A stretch of DNA of 64,000 nt from Rhizomys pruinosus (lineage: Eukaryota; Chordata; Mammalia; Rodentia; Spalacidae): NCBI GenBank assembly GCA_009823505.1, contig VZQC01001015.1, positions 466,568 through 530,567 on the forward strand. Direction: 5' to 3'. The notes below the pieces were generated by a model. It saw nothing but the letters and a program-made list of their open reading frames with translations. It had not been told where the DNA came from and ran no database searches. Below, in pieces: positions 55,555 through 64,000 of this stretch. Position 1 is the stretch's first letter. Each line of letters starts with the position of its first letter. Both the position numbers and the translations under genes were made by a program.

Positions 55555-56262
55555 CTGAAGCTGCCAGGCAGTGAAACGGATTACACATTTTCCCTACTGT
55601 AAATGTGAGCTGTTTTGAATTGCCAAGCCAGGTAAAGTAAGCCCGCAGATAACTCTTAAATGCATTAAACTCCTGGAAATAGTAGGTTCTTCTGCATCCA
55701 ATGAGATTTTGGTGTGCCGCTCATTAGCATTTGAACTAATCTGTGAGACTTTCAAGGTAAGTTGGTGGATGGAGCTAAGTAGACTAATGCAGTGAATTCC
55801 AGAGCCTAATGGCTCCATTTATCAAGGGAGCAGGTTTTAATATAATGCATAAACCTTTCTCACATGGCCATTTTACTATGCATTTAATTCTATTGCAACA
55901 TGGTGCTGCAGGCAGAGGAAATGAACTTAAACAAGGTTAACATTCCGAGAAAAGACTAGGAAAAAAAAAATCAATACCACCCTCACTCCTTCCCCAAATA
56001 AAAGATGATTTACAAAAAATGGAAATCCACATTGATGAAAGAGTCTGACAGATGACAAAATGTACCAGTGACTCCTTGTGACAGGGACATGAGCTCTCAT
56101 TCCCACCAAATCCATATCGCGCTTCGGGGATAATGTTAATAAGATGCCAGGTTGGGATTCATTAGAGGTTATTAACTGGTTAGAGGCCCTCCTGCAGCTT
56201 GGTGCTTTGAAGACAATAAAGACTTCTAGAGCTGGTCGCTGGTCTTTTTTCCGGTACACATT
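55555..56262. promoter_or_regulatory. Candidate conserved noncoding block
   Basis: About 700 bp free of repeats between a satellite and SINE-rich DNA. Rich in homeodomain-type TAAT/ATTA words and 'gctcattagcatttgaacta' or 'atgcatttaattc' type sequence. Its texture is that of a deeply conserved enhancer-like element. This is judgement without alignment. A 110-residue minus frame at 55927-56259 lies inside but has no domain. Confidence 0.35.
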
Positions 56263-56690
56263 CCCCTCTTCGATCCTTGTTCACGTGAATTGAGGAAAGT
56301 CTGAGGTAACTGTCTGTCACCCACTCAGGGTGATTGGTCAGAGTTCAGCACTGGAGCGCCGTGCCTTTTGGACATTCAAGATTTTTTGTTTTGTCTGCTA
56401 GTGATGTTTACAAAACACCCCAACATTAATAACATCTTCCCATGGAGACTCCTGATTTTTCCTGTTGGAAGGTCAGCAAAGGCTCGTGACAGAAGTACTT
56501 GGTCATCCCCTAGATAGGGCTTTGGGCTATAGAAGGGGATGCATAGAAGAGTATAATTTTATTAGCAAGCTGCCCAGAGTGATTTTGTGCAATATAGCTT
56601 TAGGCTTATTTATTGAAGGATGTCTTCTCTACCTCACAGGGTATTTATGATGCTGTAAACACATGGATAACTATCAACTTTCTTTTGGAC
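56263..56690. other. Unique sequence, no gene seen
   Basis: Nothing recognised. Confidence 0.4.
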
Positions 56691-56694
56691 GGGG

Positions 56695-56905
56695 AGGGGG
56701 GTACATTGAATGCCTTCCTGCTTGCTAGGTGAGCACTCTACCACTGAGCTCCATCTCCAGCACTTTGTTTAGTTTCCTATCAAGACAGAGTGTCTCTCAG
56801 TTGCCCAACTTGGCCATGAACTCACCATGAAATCCAGGCAGACCTTGAACTTGTAACTTTTACAGCCGAGCCTCACAAATACTCAGGATGGCAAGCCTTG
56901 TGCCA
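56695..56905 (-). mobile_element. B1-ID composite SINE
   Basis: In minus orientation the ID half comes first ('accactgagctccatctcca') and the B1 half second ('ctcagttgcccaacttgg'). The element is therefore 5'-B1-ID-3'. Confidence 0.6.
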
Positions 56906-57109
56906 CTTAGCCGGAGCAGGACTAACTTCAATTCTATATTCATATGGCCACAAGGAAACTGAAGAAGCCACTTAGAGCTTCTGCATGGACCATGGTATTC
57001 TTTTCATGGTGGAAAATACATGCTTCAGAAAATTCATGAATTTGGGGGGAGTGAAGTTCTTCACTAGCTCTCTTATAGATGTCAAGGGTCTACGATGTAG
57101 AGCTTTTAT

Positions 57110-57282
57110 TTTCTGTATTTTTCTTTGTTTATGATTGTTTTAATTTTGTGTCAGGTGATGGGTACCTATGTCACAGCAGGCTTGTAGAGGTCAGGAAACA
57201 ACTTGTAGGAGTCAGTTCTCTCCCTATCAGTCCTGGTTTGGTGGCAAGCTCCTTTACCCACTGAGCCATCTTGCCATCCCTG
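57110..57282 (-). mobile_element. B3-like SINE
   Basis: 'gtcacagcaggcttgtagag' and end 'acccactgagccatcttgcc'. Confidence 0.65.
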
Positions 57283-57296
57283 TTTTCTCTTGTGAG

Positions 57297-57620
57297 TGAG
57301 TGTGTGTATGTGTGTGTGTGTGTGTGTGTAAAGTGAATGCACATGTGAATATGCATGCATGTGTGCCTGCTGCACATGTATAGAAACCAGAGGAGGATTT
57401 GATATCCTCCTCTCTCTCTCTCTATCTTGTTCCTTTGAGACAGGGCCTCTCACTAGCCACAGAGCTATGCCAGCAGCCAGCAAGCCCTGAGATCCTCCTG
57501 TCTCTGCTTCCCACAGTGTTGGGTTTACAGGCATGTGCAACCAGGCCTGGCTTTTCCCTTGGGTCCTGGGGATTGGAATTCATGTCCTCTTGGTGCCCCC
57601 TGAGCCACCCTCAACGCCTA
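57297..57620 (-). mobile_element. RSINE1/B4-like SINE with TG-rich tail
   Basis: TG repeats at 57297-57329, 'tttgagacagggcctctcac', 'gtttacaggcatgtgcaacc', 'gggtcctggggattggaatt'. Confidence 0.65.
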
Positions 57621-58080
57621 CTCTCATTTTGTCATGTCTCCTCTTGCTACTTAGATTGAAAAGTCTTTGCTCCTAAGGTCAAAAACAGCCTCATGGTTGC
57701 TTGTTCTGCCCAAACTACATCCAGAGTTATTGCTTTAAAATATTGAGTCTTCCCTGCTTCCTCTTCGGGATGGTATTTGATATGTTATTTGGCTGGGTGT
57801 GCTGTTCTCAAGAAGAGTTATGTTAATCGAAATACCTGAAACCAGACTCGATTTCTATTACTAGAAAAAAAAAATGTAAGTTGATGCTTAAGCCTGGAGT
57901 TTAGCAATGAGGCTTCCACCTTTGGAAAACTCAAAATCAAACTGTGTTCAGTGAAAATGGCTTAGCCGAATAAGATGCTGAATGGAAGGCAGAAAGTGCT
58001 TGAAGGTTGTGTTCCATAAAAGTGAGTCAAGAGTCTTAACAGACCCTTCCTGTACTCCAAAGTGTGCTATGAAACTGTCC
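57621..58080. other. Unique sequence, no gene seen
   Basis: Nothing recognised. Confidence 0.4.
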
Positions 58081-58082
58081 AA

Positions 58083-58460
58083 GGGCTGTGAAGATAGCTC
58101 AGTTAGTAAGGACCCAGGTTCGATCCCCAGAACCCACACAGAAGAAACTGATTTTCGTGTTGGAGAAATGGGTTGGTAGTTAATAGCATGCACTGCTCTC
58201 GCAGAGGATGGGAGTTTGATTCCCAGCACCCACATGGGACACTCATAACCTTTCATTTTTTAAAAGCTGATGGTGGTGGCAAACAATTTTAATTCCATTG
58301 CTGGGGAGATTGAAATGGAGGCCCTCGCAGTTCCCTGGGAGGTCATCCCAGCCTACTTGACAAGTTCTAGGCCAGCAAGAAACCCAGAACAGCAAGGTGG
58401 ATGGCACCTGAGGGACCACAGCCAAGTCTGGCCTCCCTACACATATGTACACTGTATGTA
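58083..58460 (+). mobile_element. RSINE1-like SINE with an embedded B2-like 5' part
   Basis: A 5' unit at 58083-58140 ('gaagatagctcagttagtaa') is followed by a B2-like 5' fragment at 58160-58235 ('gttggtagttaatagc', 'gaggatgggagtttgattcc'). The RSINE1 3' half follows at 58265-58460. Confidence 0.5.
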
Positions 58461-58799
58461 CTTACCTATCTGAGCAGCATATGGGACCCAGCAGACTCTC
58501 TCCCAGAAGCCTTGTTGCCTCTATCTAGGCTGCCTACATTTCTTGCATTCCATCCAGCAGCATATTAGCTGACACCTGTGCCTTCTTTACTTATAAGTCT
58601 CTCAACTATGTAGACCTTTCTGAAAGACTGAAGAAGATTGAACTTCCCCTCTTGGAGACTCAGAACCTCTATGAATCAAGAAAGGAATGAATGGCTACCT
58701 GCACCATGAAGCTTTTTTGATGCACCCACCTTTTTGATTGGAGTCAGAAATGGCAAGAAAGTGTGATCAGGCTACAAACTTTAAATTTGTGTTTTGCGT
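58461..58799. other. Unique sequence, no gene seen
   Basis: Nothing recognised. Confidence 0.4.
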
Positions 58800-58917
58800 A
58801 GACATGCATGTGTGGGTTTGTGTGCACATGTGCGCATACCAGGAGTCCAGAGAACAAACTCAGTTGTCATTTGGCAGACGTGGTCTGACCTTTAAAAAAA
58901 TCTTTAGCTGTTTTAAA

Positions 58918-59139
58918 ATTTTTAAATATTTTTATTTATTATCGTTATCAGTATGAGTGTATTGCCTGTATGTGTGTAAGTGCACCGTGTCATGCAGTGC
59001 CCATGGAGGTCAGAAGAAGGCTTTGGATGGAACTGGAGTTACAGATGGTTGCTGGCCTCCATGTGGGTGCTGGGAATCAAACCTAGGTCCTCTGCAAAAG
59101 CAGCCAGTGCTCTTAACCACTGAGCCACCTCTCCAGCCC
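58918..59139 (-). mobile_element. B2 SINE, older
   Basis: Single module, ends 'accactgagccacctctcca'. Inside the RSINE1-like element. Confidence 0.82.
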
Positions 59140-59294
59140 TTTTTTTTTTTTTTTCAATTTTGAGGCAGAGCTGGAGTGGGCTGGAACTTGCTGGGTAGGC
59201 TAGGCTTTCTGGTCACCAAGCCCCAGGGATCTTCTTGTCTCTGTCTCCCTAGGGCTGAGGTTACAAAAGCTCACCGTCACCCCCAGCTATTTTT

Positions 59295-59450
59295 TTGGGG
59301 GGGGGAGTCTTTTTCAAGACAGGGTTTCCCTGTCGCCCCAGCTGTCCTGGAACTCGTTCTGTAGACCAGGCTGGCCTTGAACTCACAAAGATCCACCTGC
59401 CTCTGCATCCTGAGTGCTAAGATTAAAGGCATGCACCACCACGCCCTGCT
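59295..59450 (-). mobile_element. B1 SINE, full length
   Basis: G-run at 59297-59306, 'caagacagggtttccctgtc' to 'gcaccaccacgccctgct'. Perfect 16-bp TSD 'acccccagctattttt' at 59279-59294 and 59451-59466. Confidence 0.93.
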
Positions 59451-59545
59451 ACCCCCAGCTATTTTTAACATAAGTTCCAGGGATCAAACTCAGGTCCTCA
59501 TGCTTATAAGACAATCACCAAGCAAGCTTCCACCCCAGTACTAAG

Positions 59546-60439
59546 AGTTTAAATCATAACTCCTCTTTCAAATGTAAGAAAATTCTTTCCCTGCCTTTAA
59601 TGGGGGAGAGCTATACACAGGTCATCCACTTGTGTATCAAGCACAAAGCCGCCTCTGTGAGGTCTAAGCATCCATAGACTAAACTGAACGTAAGTGCATT
59701 TGGGCTACTCTCAACTGGCTTGTCGAAGGATGCCATGAGTCACTCCCTCAGGGGAGCCGAGGAGATGTAGGAGAAAGACACAGGATTATGAATATAGTAT
59801 GCGTTGAGTCTAGACTCTCTCATCCACCAGGTGGGGATGCTAGCTGTTGACAGACTAGCTACCTGGACCATTTTGTTCATGTTTCCCCATCTTGGAGCTT
59901 TCCTCTACTAACAGGCTGTATCTGTTTTTCCTGGGTTCTTTTCATGGATTCAACTTTTTAAACGCCATCCAGGAAGGTTCTAGAAAGAATCCAGGTTTCC
60001 CAGTGTGATAGGCTCCAAATGGCTCAGTTCTTTGGATTTGGCAATAGAAAGAGACATTTTTTTCTTTTTGCGTGATTCTAGCTGCAAATCCATTTTGAAA
60101 TTAATAAATGCACTTCACCCAGTCATCTCTAGCCTTGGAGATACGGTCCACTTGAGGCTGAGGTTAACCATGTGCTTGTTTAATTTCCAAATCTTGCTCA
60201 GACCATTCTTCTACTCGTAAATTGCACCATTTTTTTTCTATTTCTTTTTAAGTTAGTTTGGGATGCAGTTAAAAGCACATCAGCAAGAATTAGCAAAGCT
60301 TCCTAAAAAGTGTAGACCATCTATCTTCCAAGAAATCTTCACGGAGAGATGTGTTTTTAAACTGTACCAGGAAGTAGCTGAGGTACAAGGAAAAATATAG
60401 GAAGATGAATTCTTCACGGATGGTTTTTACTCTCCACCG
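59546..60439. other. Unique sequence, possibly conserved in part
   Basis: No repeat recognised. 59930-60220 is repeat-free with balanced composition. The 71-residue plus frame there has no known domain. Confidence 0.35.
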
Positions 60440-60600
60440 AGTCACGTGGTCAGTTGACCTCTCTGGTTTTCTCAGTTCATCTGCAAAGTGGAAGCGAGTG
60501 GCGCCTTCCTCAACGAGCAGTGGCGAAAATAAAATGAGAGAACTGCCAGGAAGCTGCCTGGCAATGCGTCAAGCACCGTATAAATGCAGAAGAATTCACT
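60440..60600 (+). mobile_element. MIR SINE
   Basis: 'gacctctctggttttctcag', 'ttcatctgcaaagtggaag', 'aataaaatgagagaactgcc' and 'gcgtcaagcaccgtataaa' follow the MIR consensus order. Confidence 0.75.
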
Positions 60601-60627
60601 CAGAACAGTGGTGTGTGAGGCGCTTTT

Positions 60628-60783
60628 TTTCTTTTGCTTGGAGTTTTGAGACAGGGTCTCCCTGTAGCCCCAGCTGGCCTAGAATCACTATTTAGACCAG
60701 CCTGGGCTCTAACTCAGAGAGAGATCTGTCTGCCTCTGCCTCCTGAGTGCTGGGATAAAGGTGTGTGCCACCAGGCCTGACTC
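60628..60783 (-). mobile_element. B1 SINE
   Basis: 'tttgagacagggtctccctg' to 'gtgccaccaggcctgac'. TSD 'gtgtgtgaggcgctttt' (60611-60627) and 'gtgtgtgaagctctttt' (60784-60800). Confidence 0.9.
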
Positions 60784-60800
60784 GTGTGTGAAGCTCTTTT

Positions 60801-61061
60801 ATTTTTTTAATTTTTTTAAATTTTTAATTAATTATTTATCTCTGTATGTGTATGAATGTACTGTCTGCATGCAAGTTTGTGCACCTGTGTCGTGCAATGC
60901 CGCGGAGGTCAGAAGAAGGTGTCGGATTCCCCTGGAACTGGAGTTCTCCTGGAATTGGAGTTTCAGATGGTTCTCTGCCGCCATGTGGGTGCTGGGAATC
61001 AAACTCGGGTCCTCTGTAAGAGCGGTCGGCACTCTTAACTGCTAGGCCATCTCTCCAGCCC

Positions 61062-61063
<2 letters not shown>
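60801..61063 (-). mobile_element. Young B2 SINE with 17-bp duplication
   Basis: Complete minus-strand copy. Left TSD 'gtgtgtgaagctctt' at 60784-60798 is the same sequence as the right TSD of the preceding B1. The right TSD is at 61102-61116 after a TG run. Confidence 0.9.

Positions 61064-61108
<45 letters not shown>
61064..61108. repeat. (GT)n microsatellite in a TSD
   Basis: About 22 GT units directly between the B2 end and 'aagctctt'. The unexpanded target copies at 60611 and 60784 carry only gtgtgtg. Confidence 0.95.
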
Positions 61109-61110
<2 letters not shown>

Positions 61111-61209
61111 GCTCTTGCTCAGACAGTAGTCAACTAGAGAAAAATTCTAAGGAGACAGAAATGCAAAAGAAGGAAATTAACAAAAGCAGAGGTGATTTCT
61201 TGCATTTTT

Positions 61210-61626
61210 ATTTTTTTATAATGTCTATGTTTATTGTTTGAGAATTTCATTATAATATATTTGGATCACCGCCCCCCTTCAGTTCCTTGCTTCTTTCCCA
61301 CCACTTAACCTCCCAACTGCGTGTACTCTGTTGTTTTTAAACTAATGCTGCCTGTTTGCTCATGGGCATAGGAGCATCTACTAGAACTCAGGCAGCCTCT
61401 CAGGGGTCACATCCCCACAGGAAACTGACTCTCCCCTTCCCCCTGTAATCTCAATTGCCAATACCTCCTCAGCTAGGAGTGGGACTGCACAAGCAAGCCT
61501 ACCTTCTTCCATGCTGGGAGTTTGACTGGCTTGATCGTGTATAGATTTTGTGCCTGCAGTCCCCCCACCCACTGTGAGTTCACATGTGCAAGGGTACTGC
61601 CATATCTGTCAAATACTATTTCACTA

Positions 61627-61676
<50 letters not shown>

Positions 61677-61745
61677 CCCCCCTCTGGCTTTTATTGTCTT
61701 TCTGTCCCCTCATCATAATGATATTTCCCCAAATTGAAGAGTCAC
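61210..61745 (-). mobile_element. Rodent L1 3' region, antisense, with (CT)n
   Basis: 'ttgagaatttcattataata', 'tatttggatcaccgcc', 'cctcagctaggagtgggact' and 'ttctgtcccctcatcat' parallel 48905-49500. (CT)n at 61630-61673 followed by a C-run. Confidence 0.68.
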
Positions 61746-62035
61746 ACACAACAATATGCACTTGGTAAAACATTTAAAATACCCAAACTACTCTACAATT
61801 CACTTCCATGTATATATTATGTAGGCACATTGCTCTGAATATTGTGAATTTAGTATAAACTAATACCTGGGAAAATGTGCAGCATGAAAAAGGACAATGT
61901 AAAGATAGTTAAGAACAGGACTCTTGGGCTTGTCGCATTTACAAGACTAGACCTCATAGCCTGCTCCATGACCTAAGTAGACACAGCCATCATCTTTACA
62001 ATTTCATGAGTGTTTCTCATTTTCCTTAAATATTT
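61746..62035. other. AT-rich unique sequence
   Basis: Nothing recognised. Confidence 0.4.
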
Positions 62036-62039
62036 TCTG

Positions 62040-62172
62040 TTTGTGTTTTGTCTTGTTGGATTTTTGAGACAAGGTTTCATTATTTATCCCAGGCTGGCTT
62101 TGAACTCACAATCTTCCTGCTTCATCCTCCCAGGAAGCTGGAGTTATAGCCAGGTTCTACCACACATGGGTT
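62040..62172 (-). mobile_element. B1 SINE, old
   Basis: 'ttttgagacaaggtttcatt' to 'ggttctaccacacatgg'. Confidence 0.75.
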
Positions 62173-62179
62173 ATACTTT

Positions 62180-62325
62180 CTTTTTGTTTTGAGACAGGGA
62201 GTTACTGTGTAGCCCTGGCTGGCCTAGAATTTGCTAGATAGACCAGGTTGGCCTCAAACTCACAGAAACCCACCTGCCTCTGCCTCCTGAATACTGGGAT
62301 TACAGGCATGTGCCACCAGACTTTT
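62180..62325 (-). mobile_element. B1 SINE
   Basis: 'tttgagacagggagttactg' to 'ttacaggcatgtgccacca'. Same strand as its neighbour, 7 bp away. Confidence 0.85.
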
Positions 62326-62362
62326 TCATTAAACTCTTGCCAACAACTGTAGGTGAATGGAA

Positions 62363-62365
<3 letters not shown>

Positions 62366-62405
<40 letters not shown>
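62366..62405. repeat. (GA)n microsatellite
   Basis: About 20 uninterrupted AG units. Confidence 0.95.
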
Positions 62406-62410
<5 letters not shown>

Positions 62411-62970
62411 CAAAAATCTACTGATTTTCCCAGGCACTCAGTCTGAGCACAGAAATCACAGGCATGAATATGCAAGAAAATTTGAATGTGTGTTTGTCAG
62501 CAACCGAATATTTGGTAAGGGGGAAAATTAAAATAGATTGCACTTAGAGTCAGGGGAGGAAGAATAAACACAAATTTGCAGGTGAGTGTTAGCAAACAGC
62601 GTATATACTGAATAGTCGTCTGAAATAGACCAGGAAATTGACATTCCGTTTGTGCTACTGCATATTAGACCCGGAAGCCTCAAGTTATGTTTCTCAATAG
62701 CAAATTGCAGTATCTAGATGGCAGACACTTGGCTTTTAAGAGCTGGTGAGATTGAGGGTTATTTGAGACATTTAAAATAAAAATTTCAGCTGGGATCAAA
62801 TCAGTGTGGTCAATTGGCAAGACTGTGTTCACTGGTGTTTGTGAGATGCTGCTCATCTGTGTTTCTAACTCTGCATTTGGGGGGACTGTGGTAAGGAAAC
62901 ACCTGTCGAAACATTGCAGGAGGGGCAGATCTCCAGGGCTGACTTGCATGACCAGAGCCCCTGGGTCTGA
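62406..62970. other. Unique sequence, no gene seen
   Basis: The 89-residue minus frame at 62680-62949 has no known domain. Confidence 0.4.
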
Positions 62971-62972
62971 AC

Positions 62973-63115
62973 TCTTTTTTTGAGACAGGGTCTCCCTGCA
63001 GCCCCAGCTTGCCTGGAACTCACTATGTAGATCAGGCTAGCCTTGAATTCACAGTGATCTGCCTGCCTCTGCCTCCCAAGTGTTGGAATTAAAGATGTGT
63101 CCCACCATGCCTGGC
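62973..63115 (-). mobile_element. B1 SINE
   Basis: 'ttttgagacagggtctccct' to 'tcccaccatgcctggc'. Confidence 0.88.
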
Positions 63116-63291
63116 TTTGAAGTCCTTTTTACTTTAGGACTACATTTTTCAGAGAGTTGGATTCCGAAGCCAGATCATTAAGAAAACATTCTGTATGGTC
63201 AGAAATATCTTTTAAAGTTTCTGAAATCCTCTATCTTTAACCCTTATCTAGAATTTGTATGATATTATTACTGTATTAACATTTCGTTGAT

Positions 63292-63523
63292 GGGGTCTAG
63301 AGAGATGGCTCAATGGTTAAGAAACACTTGCTGTTCTTCCAGAGGACCTGGGTTTGATTCCCAGCACCCACATGTTAGCTAACAACCATCCATAACTCTA
63401 GTTCCAAGGAACCTGACACCCTCCTCTGGCCTCTGTGGTCATTACATGACACAGGTACACATACATACATGCAGGCAACACATTCATACACATGAAATAA
63501 AAATAATAAATAAAATATTAAAA
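63292..63523 (+). mobile_element. B2 SINE, older
   Basis: 'ggggtctagagagatggctc' 5' end, single module, AATAAATAAA tail. Confidence 0.85.
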
Positions 63524-63529
63524 GTTTTT

Positions 63530-63785
63530 GAGGGTCTGGGGACATGGTACAGTGGATAAATTGCTATGTAAGCATGTAGAGTTCAGATCTCAGGAACCCT
63601 CATAATAGCTGAGCAGGCTAACAGCACACATGTAATCCCAGCATTCGGGAGGCAGAAACAGGGGTCCCTGGAGCTAGCCAGAGTAGCCCAAAGGACAAGC
63701 TCTGGTTTCAAATGAGAGACCTTGCCTCAAAATACAGAAGGCACAACCTCTGTAAAATACACACACGCACACACACACACACATA
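63530..63785 (+). mobile_element. RSINE1/B4-like SINE
   Basis: 'gggtctggggacatggtaca', 'acatgtaatcccagcattcg', 'gagagaccttgcctcaaaat' and an AC-rich tail at 63757-63782. Confidence 0.65.
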
Positions 63786-64000
63786 TTTACACATGCCATT
63801 CTTTAGTCATTTTTATGTCTACTAAAATTTGAAAGCTGCTGTGCTCAGAAAATACTAAAGAGAAAGGTTGTGTTAGGATGTCTGGGCTTTAGAGTCTTGT
63901 CCTGGAGGTACTGTCAAATTCCCTGGGTTAAGGGTAGATGGGAGCCTTCTAAAATTTCCTGCTTGCCACAAGGCTGACAGTTATATGGCGGTAATCAGCC
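63786..64000. other. Unique sequence at right edge
   Basis: Nothing recognised. Confidence 0.4.

Larger units (their letters stand above)
58800..59545 (-). mobile_element. RSINE1/B4-like SINE split by a B2 and a B1
   Basis: Pieces at 58800-58910, 59145-59294 and 59467-59545 read in minus order, from 'agtccagagaacaaactcag' through 'ccccagggatcttcttgtct' to 'ggatcaaactcaggtcctca'. The B2 at 58918-59139 and the B1 at 59295-59450 interrupt it. Confidence 0.7.

Noticed and set aside
59281..59306. G-run as a quadruplex regulatory site
   Set aside because: A single short G-run at a SINE tail, without the four spaced G-tracts needed.

Overview
This window looks like nuclear DNA from a muroid rodent. 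The evidence is the repeat content: many B1 (7SL-derived) and B2 (tRNA-derived) SINEs, B3, RSINE1/B4-like and ID-like elements, rodent-type L1 3' ends, MaLR-type LTRs and many (TG)n, (TC)n and (GATA)n microsatellites. The B1 and B2 consensus differs from what I know of mouse, rat and hamster. The young B2 copies carry a 17-bp internal duplication and lack the 3' half typical of mouse B2_Mm1, so a non-murine and perhaps early-branching muroid is plausible. That placement is inference.

I found no convincing protein-coding exon, no cellular RNA gene and no CpG island. The open reading frames are short. Most translate SINEs (the recurring 60-95 residue products are B2 read in various frames) or dinucleotide repeats. 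The one recognisable protein-coding fragment is the C-terminal end of an L1 ORF2 on the minus strand near 48.0-48.24 kb. The window is best read as intergenic or intronic sequence. Every L1 fragment I can orient lies on the minus strand, which would fit an intron of a plus-strand gene but does not prove one.

Layout. 0-10 kb: a B3 tail, scattered B2 copies with clear target-site duplications (TSDs), an ID element carrying a long (TG)n, and a MaLR LTR interrupted by a B2. 10-12 kb: antisense L1 3' sequence. 12-24 kb: mostly unique sequence with isolated SINEs, a 350-bp TG-rich tract, a MER5A-like fragment, a MaLR LTR and several stretches that look conserved. 24-25 kb: an ancient repeat split by SINEs. 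25-37 kb: mostly unique, with MIR and L2 remnants. 37-41 kb: two divergent copies of a ~280-bp segment, a 39-bp minisatellite and a rodent LTR-like repeat. 41-46 kb: SINEs including one composite element split by a B2. 46-50 kb: a dense pile of nested L1s and SINEs, including a B1 and an L1 that appear to share one TSD. 50-54 kb: SINEs and L1 3' ends. 54.3-55.45 kb: trinucleotide and GATA-type satellites. 55.5-56.3 kb: the best candidate conserved noncoding block. 56.7-64 kb: SINE-rich, with a site hit twice by SINEs at 60.6-61.1 kb.

No operon, defence system, CRISPR array or undescribed enzymatic system is visible. The interesting material is transposon history, simple-sequence structure and candidate regulatory DNA. 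Family names are from memory of consensus sequences and were not checked with RepeatMasker.
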